Shown: piece by piece, positions 9,102 through 17,473 of the stretch
How positions within the stretch are numbered: the first letter of the stretch is position 1
Layout: each line of letters starts with the position of its first letter
From: Bradyrhizobium guangxiense
Lineage (GTDB): Bacteria; Pseudomonadota; Alphaproteobacteria; Rhizobiales; Xanthobacteraceae
DNA: 64,000 nucleotides
Reading direction: 5' to 3'
NCBI RefSeq assembly: GCF_004114915.1
Contig: NZ_CP022219.1
Coordinates: 124,001-188,000 of the forward strand
Position numbers and translations under genes: made by a program
The notes under the pieces: generated by a model
What the model was told of the DNA's origin: nothing
The model's database searches: none
What the model saw: only the letters and a program-made list of their open reading frames with translations

Positions 9102-9740
9102 ATGACGATCACCATCGCAGCGAACAGCGTGCCGAAGCCACCGGCCGAGCTTATCGAGGGCTTTCGGAACGCGCCGACCTCGGTCATTTCAGACAATCTC
9201 GCCCGGCTGCCCGGCGCGGTCGGGCTCAAACCCTATCATCGCGGGGCCAAGCTGGTGGGCACGGCCTTCACGGTGCGCACCCGGCCCGGCGACAATCTCG
9301 CCATCCACCGCGCGCTGGAGCTGGTCGGTCCCGGCGACGTCATCGTGGTCGATGGCGGCGGCGACGAGACGCGGGCGCTGGTCGGCGAGATCATGAAGAA
9401 CATCGCGCAATGGCGCAAAGCCGAAGGCTATGTGATCGACGGCGCAATCCGCGATGTCGCCGCCTTCGCGGCCGACGATTTTCCTTGCTATGCCCGCGCC
9501 GTGATCCATCGCGGCCCCTACAAGAACGGGCCCGGCGAGATCAACGTGCCGGTGACGATCGGCGGCGGCGTGATCGCGCCCGGCGACATCGTCGTCGGCG
9601 ACGAGGACGGCGTGGTGTCCTTTCCCGCCGCGGGAGCAGCGGCGTTGCTCGAAGCGGTGCGAGCCCAGGTCGCGCGCGAAGAGGAGACATTGAAGGCGAT
9701 CCGCGAGGGCCGCTACCAAGGCTCTTACGGCAAATCCTGA
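9102..9740 (+). CDS. RraA-family protein (HMG/CHA aldolase-like)
   Basis: A 212-residue member of the RraA fold. Motifs include GDVIVVDGGGDETRA, VIDGAIRD and GDIVVGDEDGVVSFP, which in 4-hydroxy-4-methyl-2-oxoglutarate/4-carboxy-4-hydroxy-2-oxoadipate aldolases place the substrate arginine and metal-binding Asp. A retro-aldol or decarboxylase activity on an oxo-acid is more likely than the RNase E inhibition that gives the family its name, because the gene is embedded in catabolic genes. Spacing to both neighbours is about 20-25 bases, consistent with an operon. Confidence 0.88.
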   Translation: MTITIAANSVPKPPAELIEGFRNAPTSVISDNLARLPGAVGLKPYHRGAKLVGTAFTVRTRPGDNLAIHRALELVGPGDVIVVDGGGDETRALVGEIMKNIAQWRKAEGYVIDGAIRDVAAFAADDFPCYARAVIHRGPYKNGPGEINVPVTIGGGVIAPGDIVVGDEDGVVSFPAAGAAALLEAVRAQVAREEETLKAIREGRYQGSYGKS

Positions 9741-9765
9741 TCAGAGAAATCCAGGGGAGGACGAC

Positions 9766-10137
9766 GTGAGCCAGAAGGACGAATTCCACAACATCGACAA
9801 TCCCGACGACGGCCTCTTCCGCGAGCTCGCCGCGGGCGTGACCACGCGCATCTTCTCCGGCGAGCAGGCGATGCTGTCCGTGGTGACGCTGGCGCCGCAT
9901 GCGCAAGGCACGCTGCACCATCATCCCGAGGAGCAATGGGGCGTGCTGCTCGACGGCTCCGCGATACGCGTCCAGGGCGACGAGGAGATTGCCGTGAAGA
10001 AGGGGGATTTCTGGCGCACCCCCGGCAACGTGCCGCACACCATGCGCGCCGGGCCCGATGGAGCCCGCGTGTTGGACATCTTCAGTCCGCCTCGGCCAGA
10101 ATACAAGAAAGCGGGGTCGGGTTTCGGGACCACGTAA
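9766..10137 (+). CDS. Single-domain cupin protein
   Basis: A 123-residue cupin. Residues 40-105 hold the first motif (AQGTLHHHPEEQWGVLLDG, with His and Glu metal ligands) and the second motif (GDFWRTPGNVPHTMRAG, with His). The start is GTG at 9766 behind GGGGAGG. Such small cupins act as metal-dependent enzymes or ligand-binding proteins; here it is operon-linked to an RraA-like aldolase and a Bug-type uptake protein. Confidence 0.9.
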   Translation: MSQKDEFHNIDNPDDGLFRELAAGVTTRIFSGEQAMLSVVTLAPHAQGTLHHHPEEQWGVLLDGSAIRVQGDEEIAVKKGDFWRTPGNVPHTMRAGPDGARVLDIFSPPRPEYKKAGSGFGTT

Positions 10138-10188
10138 GCGGCGCCAAAGAGCAAAAAGCCAGGCGCTGAAAACAAGAGGGAGGGGACC

Positions 10189-11145
10189 ATGACGATCACA
10201 CGACGGGCGCTGCTCGCTGCGCCGGCCATTCTCGCGCTCACGCCGGCCATGGCGCAGGCCGGCAAGATCACGCTGGTCGTGCCGTTTCCGCCGGGCGGCT
10301 CGACCGACGCGATGGCGCGACTGTTGCAGGCCAGCCTGCAGACCAAGCTTGACCGCATCGTCGTGGTCGAGAACAAGTCGGGCGCGGCCGGGGCGCTCGG
10401 TGCGGCGCAGGTCGCCAAGAGCCCGGCCGACGGCACCTCGTTCCTGGTCACCTTCGATTCCCATGCGGTGATTCCGTCGATCCTCGACAAGCCGCCGGTG
10501 GATGTCGAGCGCGAGCTGATGCCGGTGCTGCTGATCGGCACCGCGCCTTACGTGATCGCAGCCGGCGCCGGCCGTCCCTACAAGAGCTTCGCCGACGTGG
10601 TGGCGGCCTGCAAGGCGACGCCGGGCGCGGTGAAATATGCTTCGGTCGGCATCGGCACGCTCGGCCATCTCGCCATGACCGTGCTCGGTAGCAAGGCCGG
10701 CGTCGAGATCATGCACGTGCCCTATCGCGGCGGCGGCCCGGCCATGAACGACGTGCTCGGCGGCCATGTCGATCTCATTGCGGGATCGGCGGCGCTGGTC
10801 GCGGCCCAGCTCGGCACCAACATGCTGCGTCCGATCCTGCAGCTCGGCCGCGAGCGGCTGCCCGCGCTGCCGGACACGCAGACCGCGATCGAAGCAGGCT
10901 TCCCCGATTTCGAGACGCTGGCCTGGTGGGGCATCTTCGCGCCCGCAGGGACGCCGCCCGACGTCGTCGCCGCCTTCGCGGCGGCGTCCAGGGAGATCCT
11001 GAGCGAGCCTGCGACCGCCGCCCAGTTGAAGGAGACGCAGCACATGACGCTGCTGCTCCGGGACGGGGCCGCTTTCAAGACCTTCTTCGACAACCAAGTC
11101 GCCTATTGGGGCAAGGTGGTGAAGGACAACAACATCAGGGCGTAG
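10189..11145 (+). CDS. Bug/TctC-family periplasmic substrate-binding protein
   Basis: A 318-residue solute-binding protein. The N-terminus has a signal peptide with a twin-arginine look (TRRALLAAPAILALTPAMAQA), followed by the family-defining KITLVVPFPPGGSTDAMAR at the start of the mature protein and the HVPYRGGGPAMNDVLGG motif near 175-190. Bug proteins bind carboxylates and normally feed TctAB permeases; no tctA/tctB is adjacent, as is common for Bug proteins in this order. GGGAGGGGACC precedes the ATG. Context suggests uptake of the compound handled by the upstream genes. Confidence 0.93.
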   Translation: MTITRRALLAAPAILALTPAMAQAGKITLVVPFPPGGSTDAMARLLQASLQTKLDRIVVVENKSGAAGALGAAQVAKSPADGTSFLVTFDSHAVIPSILDKPPVDVERELMPVLLIGTAPYVIAAGAGRPYKSFADVVAACKATPGAVKYASVGIGTLGHLAMTVLGSKAGVEIMHVPYRGGGPAMNDVLGGHVDLIAGSAALVAAQLGTNMLRPILQLGRERLPALPDTQTAIEAGFPDFETLAWWGIFAPAGTPPDVVAAFAAASREILSEPATAAQLKETQHMTLLLRDGAAFKTFFDNQVAYWGKVVKDNNIRA

Positions 11146-11244
11146 GGCCGACGATCCTTGCGCATTAGGCCAGGCGAGGGCTTCCGATCCCGCCATCGCT
11201 TTGATATGTACACCCCAAGGCAACCCGCCAGACGCGGGTTCCGC

Positions 11245-11321
11245 GGTCCCGTAGCTCAGCCGGATAGAGCGACGGTTTCCTAAACCGTAGGTCGGAAGTT
11301 CGAGTCTTCCCGGGATCGCCA
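11245..11321 (+). tRNA. tRNA-Arg (anticodon CCT)
   Basis: A 77-base cloverleaf: acceptor GGTCCCG pairs with CGGGATC, D arm GCTC/GAGC, anticodon stem ACGGT/ACCGT with loop TTCCTAA giving CCT, T arm GGAAG-TTCGAGT-CTTCC, discriminator G and an encoded CCA. It reads AGG codons. No direct repeat of its 3' end is visible nearby, so I see no integrated element. Confidence 0.97.
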
Positions 11322-11433
11322 GCTTCGCACCACCGTCGTGCCCGCACGACAAGCTCTCCGGCGCAAAAATTGCTAGAAGCAGGCTCCTTCCTTGGCCGAC
11401 TACAGTCGCCTCCCTGACTAAATCCCGGAGACC

Positions 11434-12576
11434 ATGATGCCTTTTGACTTGATCCTGCGCGGGGGCCGCGTGATCGACCCATCGCAGAAGCTCGATGCCG
11501 TGACGGATGTCGCATTTTCGGGCGGCAAGGTCGCCGCGATCGGCACTGGGCTCAAGGCGGACCCGGGCACCGATGTGCGCGACGTCTCGCAGTTCATCGT
11601 GACGCCGGGGCTGATCGATCTGCACACCCATGTCTATTGGGGCGGGACCTCGCTCGGCATCGACGCCGAGGAGTTCTGTCGGGCCTCCGGCGTCACCACC
11701 TCGGTCGACACCGGCAGCGCCGGGCCCGGCAATTTCGCCGGCTTCCGCAAGCATGTGATCGAGCCGAGCCAGGTCCGCATCCTCGCTTATTTGCACGTCT
11801 CGCATGCCGGCATCTTCGGCTTCTCGCACCGGATCATGGTGGGCGAAAGCGAGGAGCTGCGGCTGATGAATCCGATCGAGGCCGCGAAGGTGGCGGACGC
11901 CAATCGCGATGTCATCGTCGGCATCAAGGTCCGTGTCGGCCTGCACTCCTCGGGCACCTCGGGCGTGGTGCCGCTCGACATCGCGCTCGAGGTCGCCGAC
12001 GAGGTCGGCATGCCCCTGATGGCGCATATCGACCATCCGCCGCCGAGCTATGAGGAGGTGCTGGCACGCCTGCGTCCCGGCGACGTGCTGACCCATGCCT
12101 TCCGCCCCTTCCCGAACACGCCGGCGACCGCGCAAGGCACGGTGAAGAAGGCGGTGCTGGAGGCGCGCGAGCGCGGCGTGCTGTTCGACATCGGCCACGG
12201 CAAGGGCTCGTTCGCCTTCAAGACCGCGCGCGCGATGCTCGCCAACGGCTTCTATCCGGACACGATCTCCTCCGACATCCATCAGCTCTGCATCGACGGG
12301 CCCGCCTTCGACCAGGTCACGACGATGTCGAAATTCTTGTGCATGGGCATGGAGCTGCCCGACGTGGTCGCGGCCTCGACGGTGAACGCGGCGATGGCGC
12401 TGCGCCGCCCCGAGCTCGGCAGCCTCAAGCCGGGCAGCGTCGGCGACGCCACGCTGATCTCGGTCAGGCAAGGCCAGTTCGACTACGAGGACGTGGTCGG
12501 CGAGCACCTGATCGGCGACAGAAAGATCGTGTCCGAAGGTGTCGTCATCGGCGGCCGATGGTGGCATCCGAAGTGA
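11434..12576 (+). CDS. Amidohydrolase/deacetylase-family metallohydrolase (dihydroorotase-like)
   Basis: A 380-residue TIM-barrel amidohydrolase. Metal ligands are visible: His64 and His66 (IDLHTH), the probable carboxylated Lys165 (VIVGIKVR), His198 (MAHIDH), His221 (THAFRPF) and Asp281 (SSDIH). It resembles the EF_0837/AHA_3915 group of amidohydrolases, whose members include deacetylases; substrate is not deducible. Two ATG codons are adjacent at the start; CCGGAG precedes them. It follows the tRNA by 112 bases, so may have its own promoter, yet its neighbours suggest the same catabolic theme. Confidence 0.9.
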   Translation: MMPFDLILRGGRVIDPSQKLDAVTDVAFSGGKVAAIGTGLKADPGTDVRDVSQFIVTPGLIDLHTHVYWGGTSLGIDAEEFCRASGVTTSVDTGSAGPGNFAGFRKHVIEPSQVRILAYLHVSHAGIFGFSHRIMVGESEELRLMNPIEAAKVADANRDVIVGIKVRVGLHSSGTSGVVPLDIALEVADEVGMPLMAHIDHPPPSYEEVLARLRPGDVLTHAFRPFPNTPATAQGTVKKAVLEARERGVLFDIGHGKGSFAFKTARAMLANGFYPDTISSDIHQLCIDGPAFDQVTTMSKFLCMGMELPDVVAASTVNAAMALRRPELGSLKPGSVGDATLISVRQGQFDYEDVVGEHLIGDRKIVSEGVVIGGRWWHPK

Positions 12577-12591
12577 ACGGCGTGCACCCGA

Positions 12592-13737
12592 TCACAGCGA
12601 TCGCGCGATCAACAGCTTCATGATCTCGTTGGTGCCGCCATAGATCTTCTGGATCCGGGAATCGATGAAGATGCGCGAGATCGGATATTCCTGCATGTAG
12701 CCGTAGCCACCGAACAGCTGCAGGCATTCGTCGGCGGTTTCGACCTGTTTCTCCGAGCACCAATATTTCGCCATCGACGCCGTCACGGTGTCGAGGTCCT
12801 TGGCGATCAGGCGCTCGATGCACCAGTCGACGAAAACGCGCGCGATCATCGCCTCGGTCTTGCGCTCGGCGAGCTTGAAGGCGGTGTTCTGGAAATCCAG
12901 CAGCGGCTTGCCGAACGCCTTTCGTTCCTTGGTGTAGTCGGCGGTGAGCTTGACCGCGCGCTCCATCGCGGCGACGGCGCCGCCCGCGAGCGAAAGCCGC
13001 TCCTGCGGCAATTGCTGCATCAGCTGGACAAAGCCCTGGCCTTCCTCCTTGCCGAGCAGGTTTTCCGGCGGCACGGCGACGTTGTCGAAGAACAGCTCCG
13101 AGGTGTCGGAGGCGTGCAGGCCGATCTTGTCGAGGTTGCGCCCGCGCTTGTAGCCGTCCGCGCCTGCGGTCTCGACCACGATCAGCGAGATGCCTTTCGC
13201 GCCCGCTTCGCCGGTGCGCGCGACCACGATGACGAGATCGGCGGCCTGACCGTTGGTGATGAAGGTCTTCTGGCCGTTGATGACGTAGGAATTGCCCTGC
13301 TTCTTCGCCGTGGTCTTCACGGCCTGCAGATCCGAGCCGGTGCCGGGCTCGGTCATGGCGATGGCGCCGACCATCTCGCCGGAGGCCATTTTCGGCAGCC
13401 AGCGCTTCTTCTGCTCCTCCGAGCCGTAATTGAGGATGTAATGCGCGACGATGGCGCTGTGCACGGAGACGCCGGTGGTCAGCTCCGGCACGGTGCTTTC
13501 GAGATCGTCGAGCACCGCTGCGTCATAGGCGAAGGTGGCGCCCAGGCCGCCATATTCCTCCGGCACACTCGCCAGCAGCGCGCCCATTTCGCCGAGCCCG
13601 CGCCAGGCGAAGCGGTCGACCATCTTCTGCTCGCGCCATTTCTCGGCATGCGGTGCCAGGTCCTTGGCAAGATATTTCCGGAACTGGTCGCGGAAGACGT
13701 CGAGTTCTTCGGTCATCCAGGAGGAACGGTATTGCAT
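12592..13737 (-). CDS. Acyl-CoA dehydrogenase
   Basis: A 381-residue acyl-CoA dehydrogenase with all standard motifs: IAMTEPGTGSDL near 130, the FAD-contacting QLFGGYGYMQEYP near 340, and YGGTNEIM near 370 whose glutamate is the usual catalytic base. It would form 2-enoyl-CoA and reduce ETF. I chose the ATG at 13737; a TTG seven codons upstream would overlap the SDR stop by eight bases and is an alternative. It is the last gene of a five-gene operon (thiolase, MaoC pair, SDR, this), which together encode a full beta-oxidation-like turn. Confidence 0.93.
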   Translation of the reverse strand: MQYRSSWMTEELDVFRDQFRKYLAKDLAPHAEKWREQKMVDRFAWRGLGEMGALLASVPEEYGGLGATFAYDAAVLDDLESTVPELTTGVSVHSAIVAHYILNYGSEEQKKRWLPKMASGEMVGAIAMTEPGTGSDLQAVKTTAKKQGNSYVINGQKTFITNGQAADLVIVVARTGEAGAKGISLIVVETAGADGYKRGRNLDKIGLHASDTSELFFDNVAVPPENLLGKEEGQGFVQLMQQLPQERLSLAGGAVAAMERAVKLTADYTKERKAFGKPLLDFQNTAFKLAERKTEAMIARVFVDWCIERLIAKDLDTVTASMAKYWCSEKQVETADECLQLFGGYGYMQEYPISRIFIDSRIQKIYGGTNEIMKLLIARSL

Positions 13738-13750
13738 CAGGGCCTCGCTC

Positions 13751-14578
13751 TCAGACAATCAGGCCGCCGCCGGCGACGACCACCTGGCCGCTGATATAAT
13801 TGGATTCCGGGCTACAGAACAGATAGACGGCATCGGCCGCTTCTTCCGGTGTGCCGCCGCGGCCGAGCGGGATCATCCGCGACATCGCCTCAAGCATGTG
13901 CGGCTGCACGCCCACCTTGATGTCGCGGCCGGCGACGTCGATGGTCTTTTGCTGCGCCTCGATCGGCTGTGTCAGGCGGGTGTTGATGAGGCCGAAGGCG
14001 ACGCAATTGACGTTGACCTTGTAGCGGCCCCACTCCTTGCACATGGTTCGGGTCAGCCCGATCAGCGAGGCCTTGGCCGAGGAATAGCTCGCCTGTCCGG
14101 CATTGCCGTAGAGGCCGGCGATCGAGGAGATGTTCACGACCTTGCGGAACACCTCGCGCCCTTCCTCGGCTTCCTTCCTGGCAAAGACGCGGATCGGCTC
14201 GGCGGCCGCACGCAGGATGCGGAACGGGGCGACCAGATGGACATCGAGCATGGCCTGAAACTGTTCGTCCGTCATCTTCTGGATGGTGGAGTCCCAGGTG
14301 TAGCCGGCATTGTTGACGACGATGTCGAGTCCACCGAACGTGTCCAGCGCGGCACCGACGAAGCGGTCGGCGAACCCCGCCTCCGAGACGCTGCCGTTCA
14401 CGGCGGCGGCATCGCCGCCCAGAGCCTTGATCTCCGCGACCACGGCATTGCCGGGTTCGGCATCGAGGTCGTTGACCACGACCCTCGCGCCTTCGCGCGC
14501 GAGCTTGAGCGCGATCGCGCGCCCGATCCCGCGTCCCGAGCCGGTGACGAGCGCGACCTTGCCTTGCAGTTTAGCCAT
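13751..14578 (-). CDS. SDR oxidoreductase (probable 3-hydroxyacyl-CoA dehydrogenase)
   Basis: A 275-residue classical SDR: TGSGRGIG near 12-19, NNAG near 95, and the catalytic Ser...YSSAK set near 155-172. AAGGAG precedes the ATG at 14578, and the longer frame upstream has no site. Its slot between MaoC-type hydratases and a thiolase suggests that it oxidises the 3-hydroxyacyl-CoA intermediate; that is inference from order, not motif. Residues 130-145 carry a basic insertion (RVFARKEAEEGR) not usual in FabG. Confidence 0.92.
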   Translation of the reverse strand: MAKLQGKVALVTGSGRGIGRAIALKLAREGARVVVNDLDAEPGNAVVAEIKALGGDAAAVNGSVSEAGFADRFVGAALDTFGGLDIVVNNAGYTWDSTIQKMTDEQFQAMLDVHLVAPFRILRAAAEPIRVFARKEAEEGREVFRKVVNISSIAGLYGNAGQASYSSAKASLIGLTRTMCKEWGRYKVNVNCVAFGLINTRLTQPIEAQQKTIDVAGRDIKVGVQPHMLEAMSRMIPLGRGGTPEEAADAVYLFCSPESNYISGQVVVAGGGLIV

Positions 14579-14594
14579 CTGGATCTCCTTGCCC

Positions 14595-15005
14595 TTACAG
14601 CGCGATGACGGCGCTGCCGTCGAGCTTGATCTCGCCGCGCTCGTCCTTGGTAGTGAGCGCGAGTTTCGCGCGGCGCTCGCCATTGTGCTCGAACAGCTTG
14701 GCCACTGTGCCCTCGCAGGTCAGCGTGGCGCCGAGCTGGGTGATAGCCACGAACCGCGTCGCGAAGGCGCGCAGCCTGGTAGGCGGCACAGCATCGGTGA
14801 CGGCCTGGCCGAGGCAGGCCATCACCAGCATGCCGTGCGCGAACACATCGGGAAATCCGGCCGCCTTGGCAAAGTCGATATCGACGTGGATCGGGTTGTG
14901 GTCGCCCGATGCGCCGCAATAGAGCGCGAGGATGTGGCGGGGGATCGGCGGGAAGACCTTGTGGACGATGCGGTCGCCGGCCTTGATGTCTCCGGATGCC
15001 GTCAT
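14595..15005 (-). CDS. MaoC-like hydratase, catalytic half
   Basis: A 136-residue single hot-dog protein. Residues Asp35 and His40 (ASGDHNPIH) match the hydratase-2 catalytic dyad, and the segment AAGFPDVFAHGML is typical of MaoC enoyl-CoA hydratases. It overlaps the upstream partner by ATGA, which suggests translational coupling and joint assembly. With the neighbour lacking the dyad, the two probably build one heteromeric (R)-specific enoyl-CoA hydratase, as known for split MaoC enzymes such as ChsH1-ChsH2. Confidence 0.9.
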   Translation of the reverse strand: MTASGDIKAGDRIVHKVFPPIPRHILALYCGASGDHNPIHVDIDFAKAAGFPDVFAHGMLVMACLGQAVTDAVPPTRLRAFATRFVAITQLGATLTCEGTVAKLFEHNGERRAKLALTTKDERGEIKLDGSAVIAL

Positions 15006-15457
15006 GACGCCACCTCGTTGCGGACGACGATGGTGCGCTCGGTGTCGGCGACATGCACGCCGTCCTGATTGGTCACCTCGCACCGGATGCCGATCAGCGT
15101 CATCGCGCCGCCCTTCTTGTCCGTCACGCTGGTCACGTGTGGCCGAAACGTCAGGGTGTCGCCGACAAGAACCGGCGCGTGATAGACGAAGCTCTGCTCG
15201 CCATGCAGCACGCGGGCGAGATTGATGCCGAGCGCGCTGAACATCTCGAAGGGGTCGTCGACGTCCATCATCTCGAGGCAGAACAGATAGGTCGGCGGCA
15301 CCGGCATGCCGCAGAATCCGGCTGCCCGCGCCGCATTTGCGTCGCGATAGACCGGATTCTGCTCACCCAGCGTATTGAGGAAGTAGCGGAGACGGCCGGG
15401 CTCCACGCGCGCGGTAACGGGCGTGAAGCTGAGCCCTACGGCGGATTGATCGACCAT
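15002..15457 (-). CDS. MaoC-like FAS1-type dehydratase half lacking the catalytic dyad
   Basis: A 151-residue hot-dog protein of the MaoC N-terminal/FAS1-like group (ARVEPGRLRYFLNTLGEQNPVYRD). The position that holds Asp...His in active hydratases reads EQNPVY, so it is probably the structural subunit. The ATG at 15457 fits homologues; a TTG at 15469 would give a four-base overlap with the thiolase stop and cannot be excluded. It is coupled to the catalytic half downstream. Confidence 0.85.
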   Translation of the reverse strand: MVDQSAVGLSFTPVTARVEPGRLRYFLNTLGEQNPVYRDANAARAAGFCGMPVPPTYLFCLEMMDVDDPFEMFSALGINLARVLHGEQSFVYHAPVLVGDTLTFRPHVTSVTDKKGGAMTLIGIRCEVTNQDGVHVADTERTIVVRNEVAS

Positions 15458-15465
15458 GCGGATGA

Positions 15466-16647
15466 TCAATGCCGCTTGTAGAGTGTGACGACGCAGGCGC
15501 CGCCGAGGCCCAGATTGTGCTGGAGCGCGACCTTCGCTCCCTCGACCTGGGTGGCGCCTGCCGTGCCGCGCAACTGCCGCGTCAGCTCATAGCATTGCGC
15601 AAGCCCGGTGGCGCCGAGCGGATGCCCCTTCGACAGCAATCCTCCGGACGGATTGGTCACGATCCGGCCGCCATAGGTGTTGTCGCCGTCATTGATGAAC
15701 TTGCCGGCTTCCCCTTCGCCGCAGAGGCCTAGCGCCTCGTAGGTGATCAGCTCGTTGTGGGCGAAGCAGTCGTGCAGCTCGACGACGTCGAGATCGCGAG
15801 GGCCGATGCCGGCGCTTTCATAAACGCGGCTGGCTGCCTCCTTGGCCATGTCGTAGCCGACCAGCTGCATCATGTCGCCGGCCTTGAAGGTCGACGGCGT
15901 GTCGGTGGTCATGGCCTGCGCTGCAATGCGCACCTCTTTGCCGATGCCGTGCTTGTCTGCAAACCGCTCCGACACCAGCACTGCGGCGGCGCCCCCGCAG
16001 GTCGGCGGGCAAGCCATCAGGCGCGTCATCACGCCCGGCCAGATCACCTGGTCGTTCATGACGTCGTCCGCAGTGACTTCCTTGCGGAAGAGTGCGAGCG
16101 GATTGTTCTTGGCGTGACGGCTCGCCTTGGCGCGCACCTTGGCGAAGGCGTCGAGCGGGGTACCGTACTTTTTCATGTGGCTCAGACCGGCGCCGCCGAA
16201 ATAGCGCAGCGCCAGCGGAATGCCGGGAGCGTCAATCAGCCGGTCCGCAGCGGCGTCGAATTCCTCGAATGCGCTTGGCCGATCGGTATAGACGCTGCCG
16301 AGCGCGCCGGGCTTCATTTGCTCGAAGCCGACCGCCAGCACGCAATCCAGCGCCCCGCTCGCGATCATCTGCCGCGCCATGAACAGCGCGGTCGAGCCGG
16401 TCGAGCAATTGTTGTTGACGTTGACGATGGGGATGCCGGTCATCCCGACATGGTAGAGCGCGCGCTGTCCGCAGGTGGAATCACCGTAGACGTAGCCGAC
16501 ATAGGCCTGTTCCACCTTCTCGTAGCCGAGGCCGGCATCCGCAAGCGCCAGCTTGACCGCTTCCGTCCCCATCTCGTGATAGGGCGCGCTGGCGCCCGGC
16601 TTGGCGAACGGGATCATGCCGACCCCGGCGACGATCACGTCAGACAT
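15466..16647 (-). CDS. Thiolase (SCP-x type acetyl-CoA acyltransferase)
   Basis: A 393-residue thiolase of the lipid-transfer/SCP-x group. The nucleophilic Cys81 lies in NNNCSTGS; the histidine loops ELHDCFAHNEL and GHPLGATGLAQ and the terminal GLGGACVV segment are present. It would cleave 3-ketoacyl-CoA. GGGAGGAAG precedes the ATG. As the first gene of the minus-strand operon it faces the TetR gene across an 88-base region containing a palindromic operator, so this operon is probably repressed by that TetR protein. Confidence 0.93.
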   Translation of the reverse strand: MSDVIVAGVGMIPFAKPGASAPYHEMGTEAVKLALADAGLGYEKVEQAYVGYVYGDSTCGQRALYHVGMTGIPIVNVNNNCSTGSTALFMARQMIASGALDCVLAVGFEQMKPGALGSVYTDRPSAFEEFDAAADRLIDAPGIPLALRYFGGAGLSHMKKYGTPLDAFAKVRAKASRHAKNNPLALFRKEVTADDVMNDQVIWPGVMTRLMACPPTCGGAAAVLVSERFADKHGIGKEVRIAAQAMTTDTPSTFKAGDMMQLVGYDMAKEAASRVYESAGIGPRDLDVVELHDCFAHNELITYEALGLCGEGEAGKFINDGDNTYGGRIVTNPSGGLLSKGHPLGATGLAQCYELTRQLRGTAGATQVEGAKVALQHNLGLGGACVVTLYKRH

Positions 16648-16664
16648 CGCTTCCTCCCGTTAAA

Positions 16665-16697
16665 TTACCCATTGGACTTTTTCTTACCCATCGGTAA
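16665..16697. promoter_or_regulatory. Probable TetR operator, two tandem sites
   Basis: TTACCCATCGGTAA at 16684-16697 has perfect five-base arms (TTACC/GGTAA). A degenerate copy, TTACCCATTGGACT, starts 19 bases earlier at 16665. The pair sits midway between the divergent thiolase and tetR start codons (37-38 bases from each to the perfect site), as expected for a repressor that controls both directions. Confidence 0.6.
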
Positions 16698-16735
16698 CAT
16701 ATCGCCCGATCTCCACCAGAGTCAACCGATCGACC

Positions 16736-17473
16736 ATGGATTCAGCGCCGCCCGCTCCGCCTTCATCGCCTTCGCCATGGCTGCCGTTCGAGAGCCGGCG
16801 CCGCGCCCGCGACGAGAAGCGCGAGGCGGTGCTGCGCGCCGCCGTGCAGCTGTTCCTGGAGCAGGGCTATCATCGCGTGACGCTGAACAAGGTCGCCGAG
16901 CGGCTGAACATCACCAAGCCCGCGCTGTATAATTATTTCCGCGGCAAGGACGAGATCCTGTTCGAATGCTGGTCGATGGGTGCCGAGCTCGTCGACAGCG
17001 TGATCACGGAGATCAACGCCGGTGGTGGTTCCGGCCTTTCCAAGCTGCGCAAGCTGGTTCACGCCTATGCCGCGCTGATGGCGACCGATTTTGGCGCGAG
17101 CCTGGTACGTTTCGATCTTCGCGATCTGACGGAGCGGAACGCCGCCGTCGCACGCGCCGCCAAGAAGAGGATCGACGCCACCTTCCGGCGCTACATCGCC
17201 GCAGGCACCGCCGACGGTTCGATACGGCCATGTGATCCCAAGCTTGCAGCGTTCGCGATCGCGGGTGCGCTCAACTGGATCGGCCATTGGTATCGGCGGG
17301 AGGGCAAGCTGTCGCCGACGGCAATCGCCGACGAGTTCACGGTGCGGCTGACGGACGGTCTGGCGGCCGACGGTCGGCTGCAGATGACAAAGAAGACGCC
17401 GAGAGCGCCGCAAGGGCGCAACTCAGGACGCAAAACAACAGGGAAGAAACGCACGGGAGGAGGATCGGGATGA
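16736..17473 (+). CDS. TetR/AcrR-family transcriptional regulator
   Basis: A 245-residue regulator. Residues 22-75 form the TetR DNA-binding domain (RDEKREAVLRAAVQLFLEQG, then VAERLNITKPALYNYFRGKDE). The C-terminal domain resembles the TetR_C acyl-CoA/fatty-acid type (FadR/KstR2-like), and the tail is Lys/Gly/Thr-rich. It overlaps the downstream acyl-CoA ligase by ATGA. Divergence from the beta-oxidation-like operon and the palindrome between them indicate it controls that operon, probably with an acyl-CoA as effector; this is inference. Confidence 0.92.
   Translation: MDSAPPAPPSSPSPWLPFESRRRARDEKREAVLRAAVQLFLEQGYHRVTLNKVAERLNITKPALYNYFRGKDEILFECWSMGAELVDSVITEINAGGGSGLSKLRKLVHAYAALMATDFGASLVRFDLRDLTERNAAVARAAKKRIDATFRRYIAAGTADGSIRPCDPKLAAFAIAGALNWIGHWYRREGKLSPTAIADEFTVRLTDGLAADGRLQMTKKTPRAPQGRNSGRKTTGKKRTGGGSG

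Noticed and set aside
11245..11321. tRNA-Arg as an integration site
   Set aside because: No integrase and no direct repeat of the tRNA 3' end in the window.
9541..12567. A 1008-residue open frame on the minus strand
   Set aside because: It runs antisense to four well-supported genes and a tRNA, and its sequence is the low-complexity Arg/His/Ala/Gly mix typical of GC-rich shadow frames.
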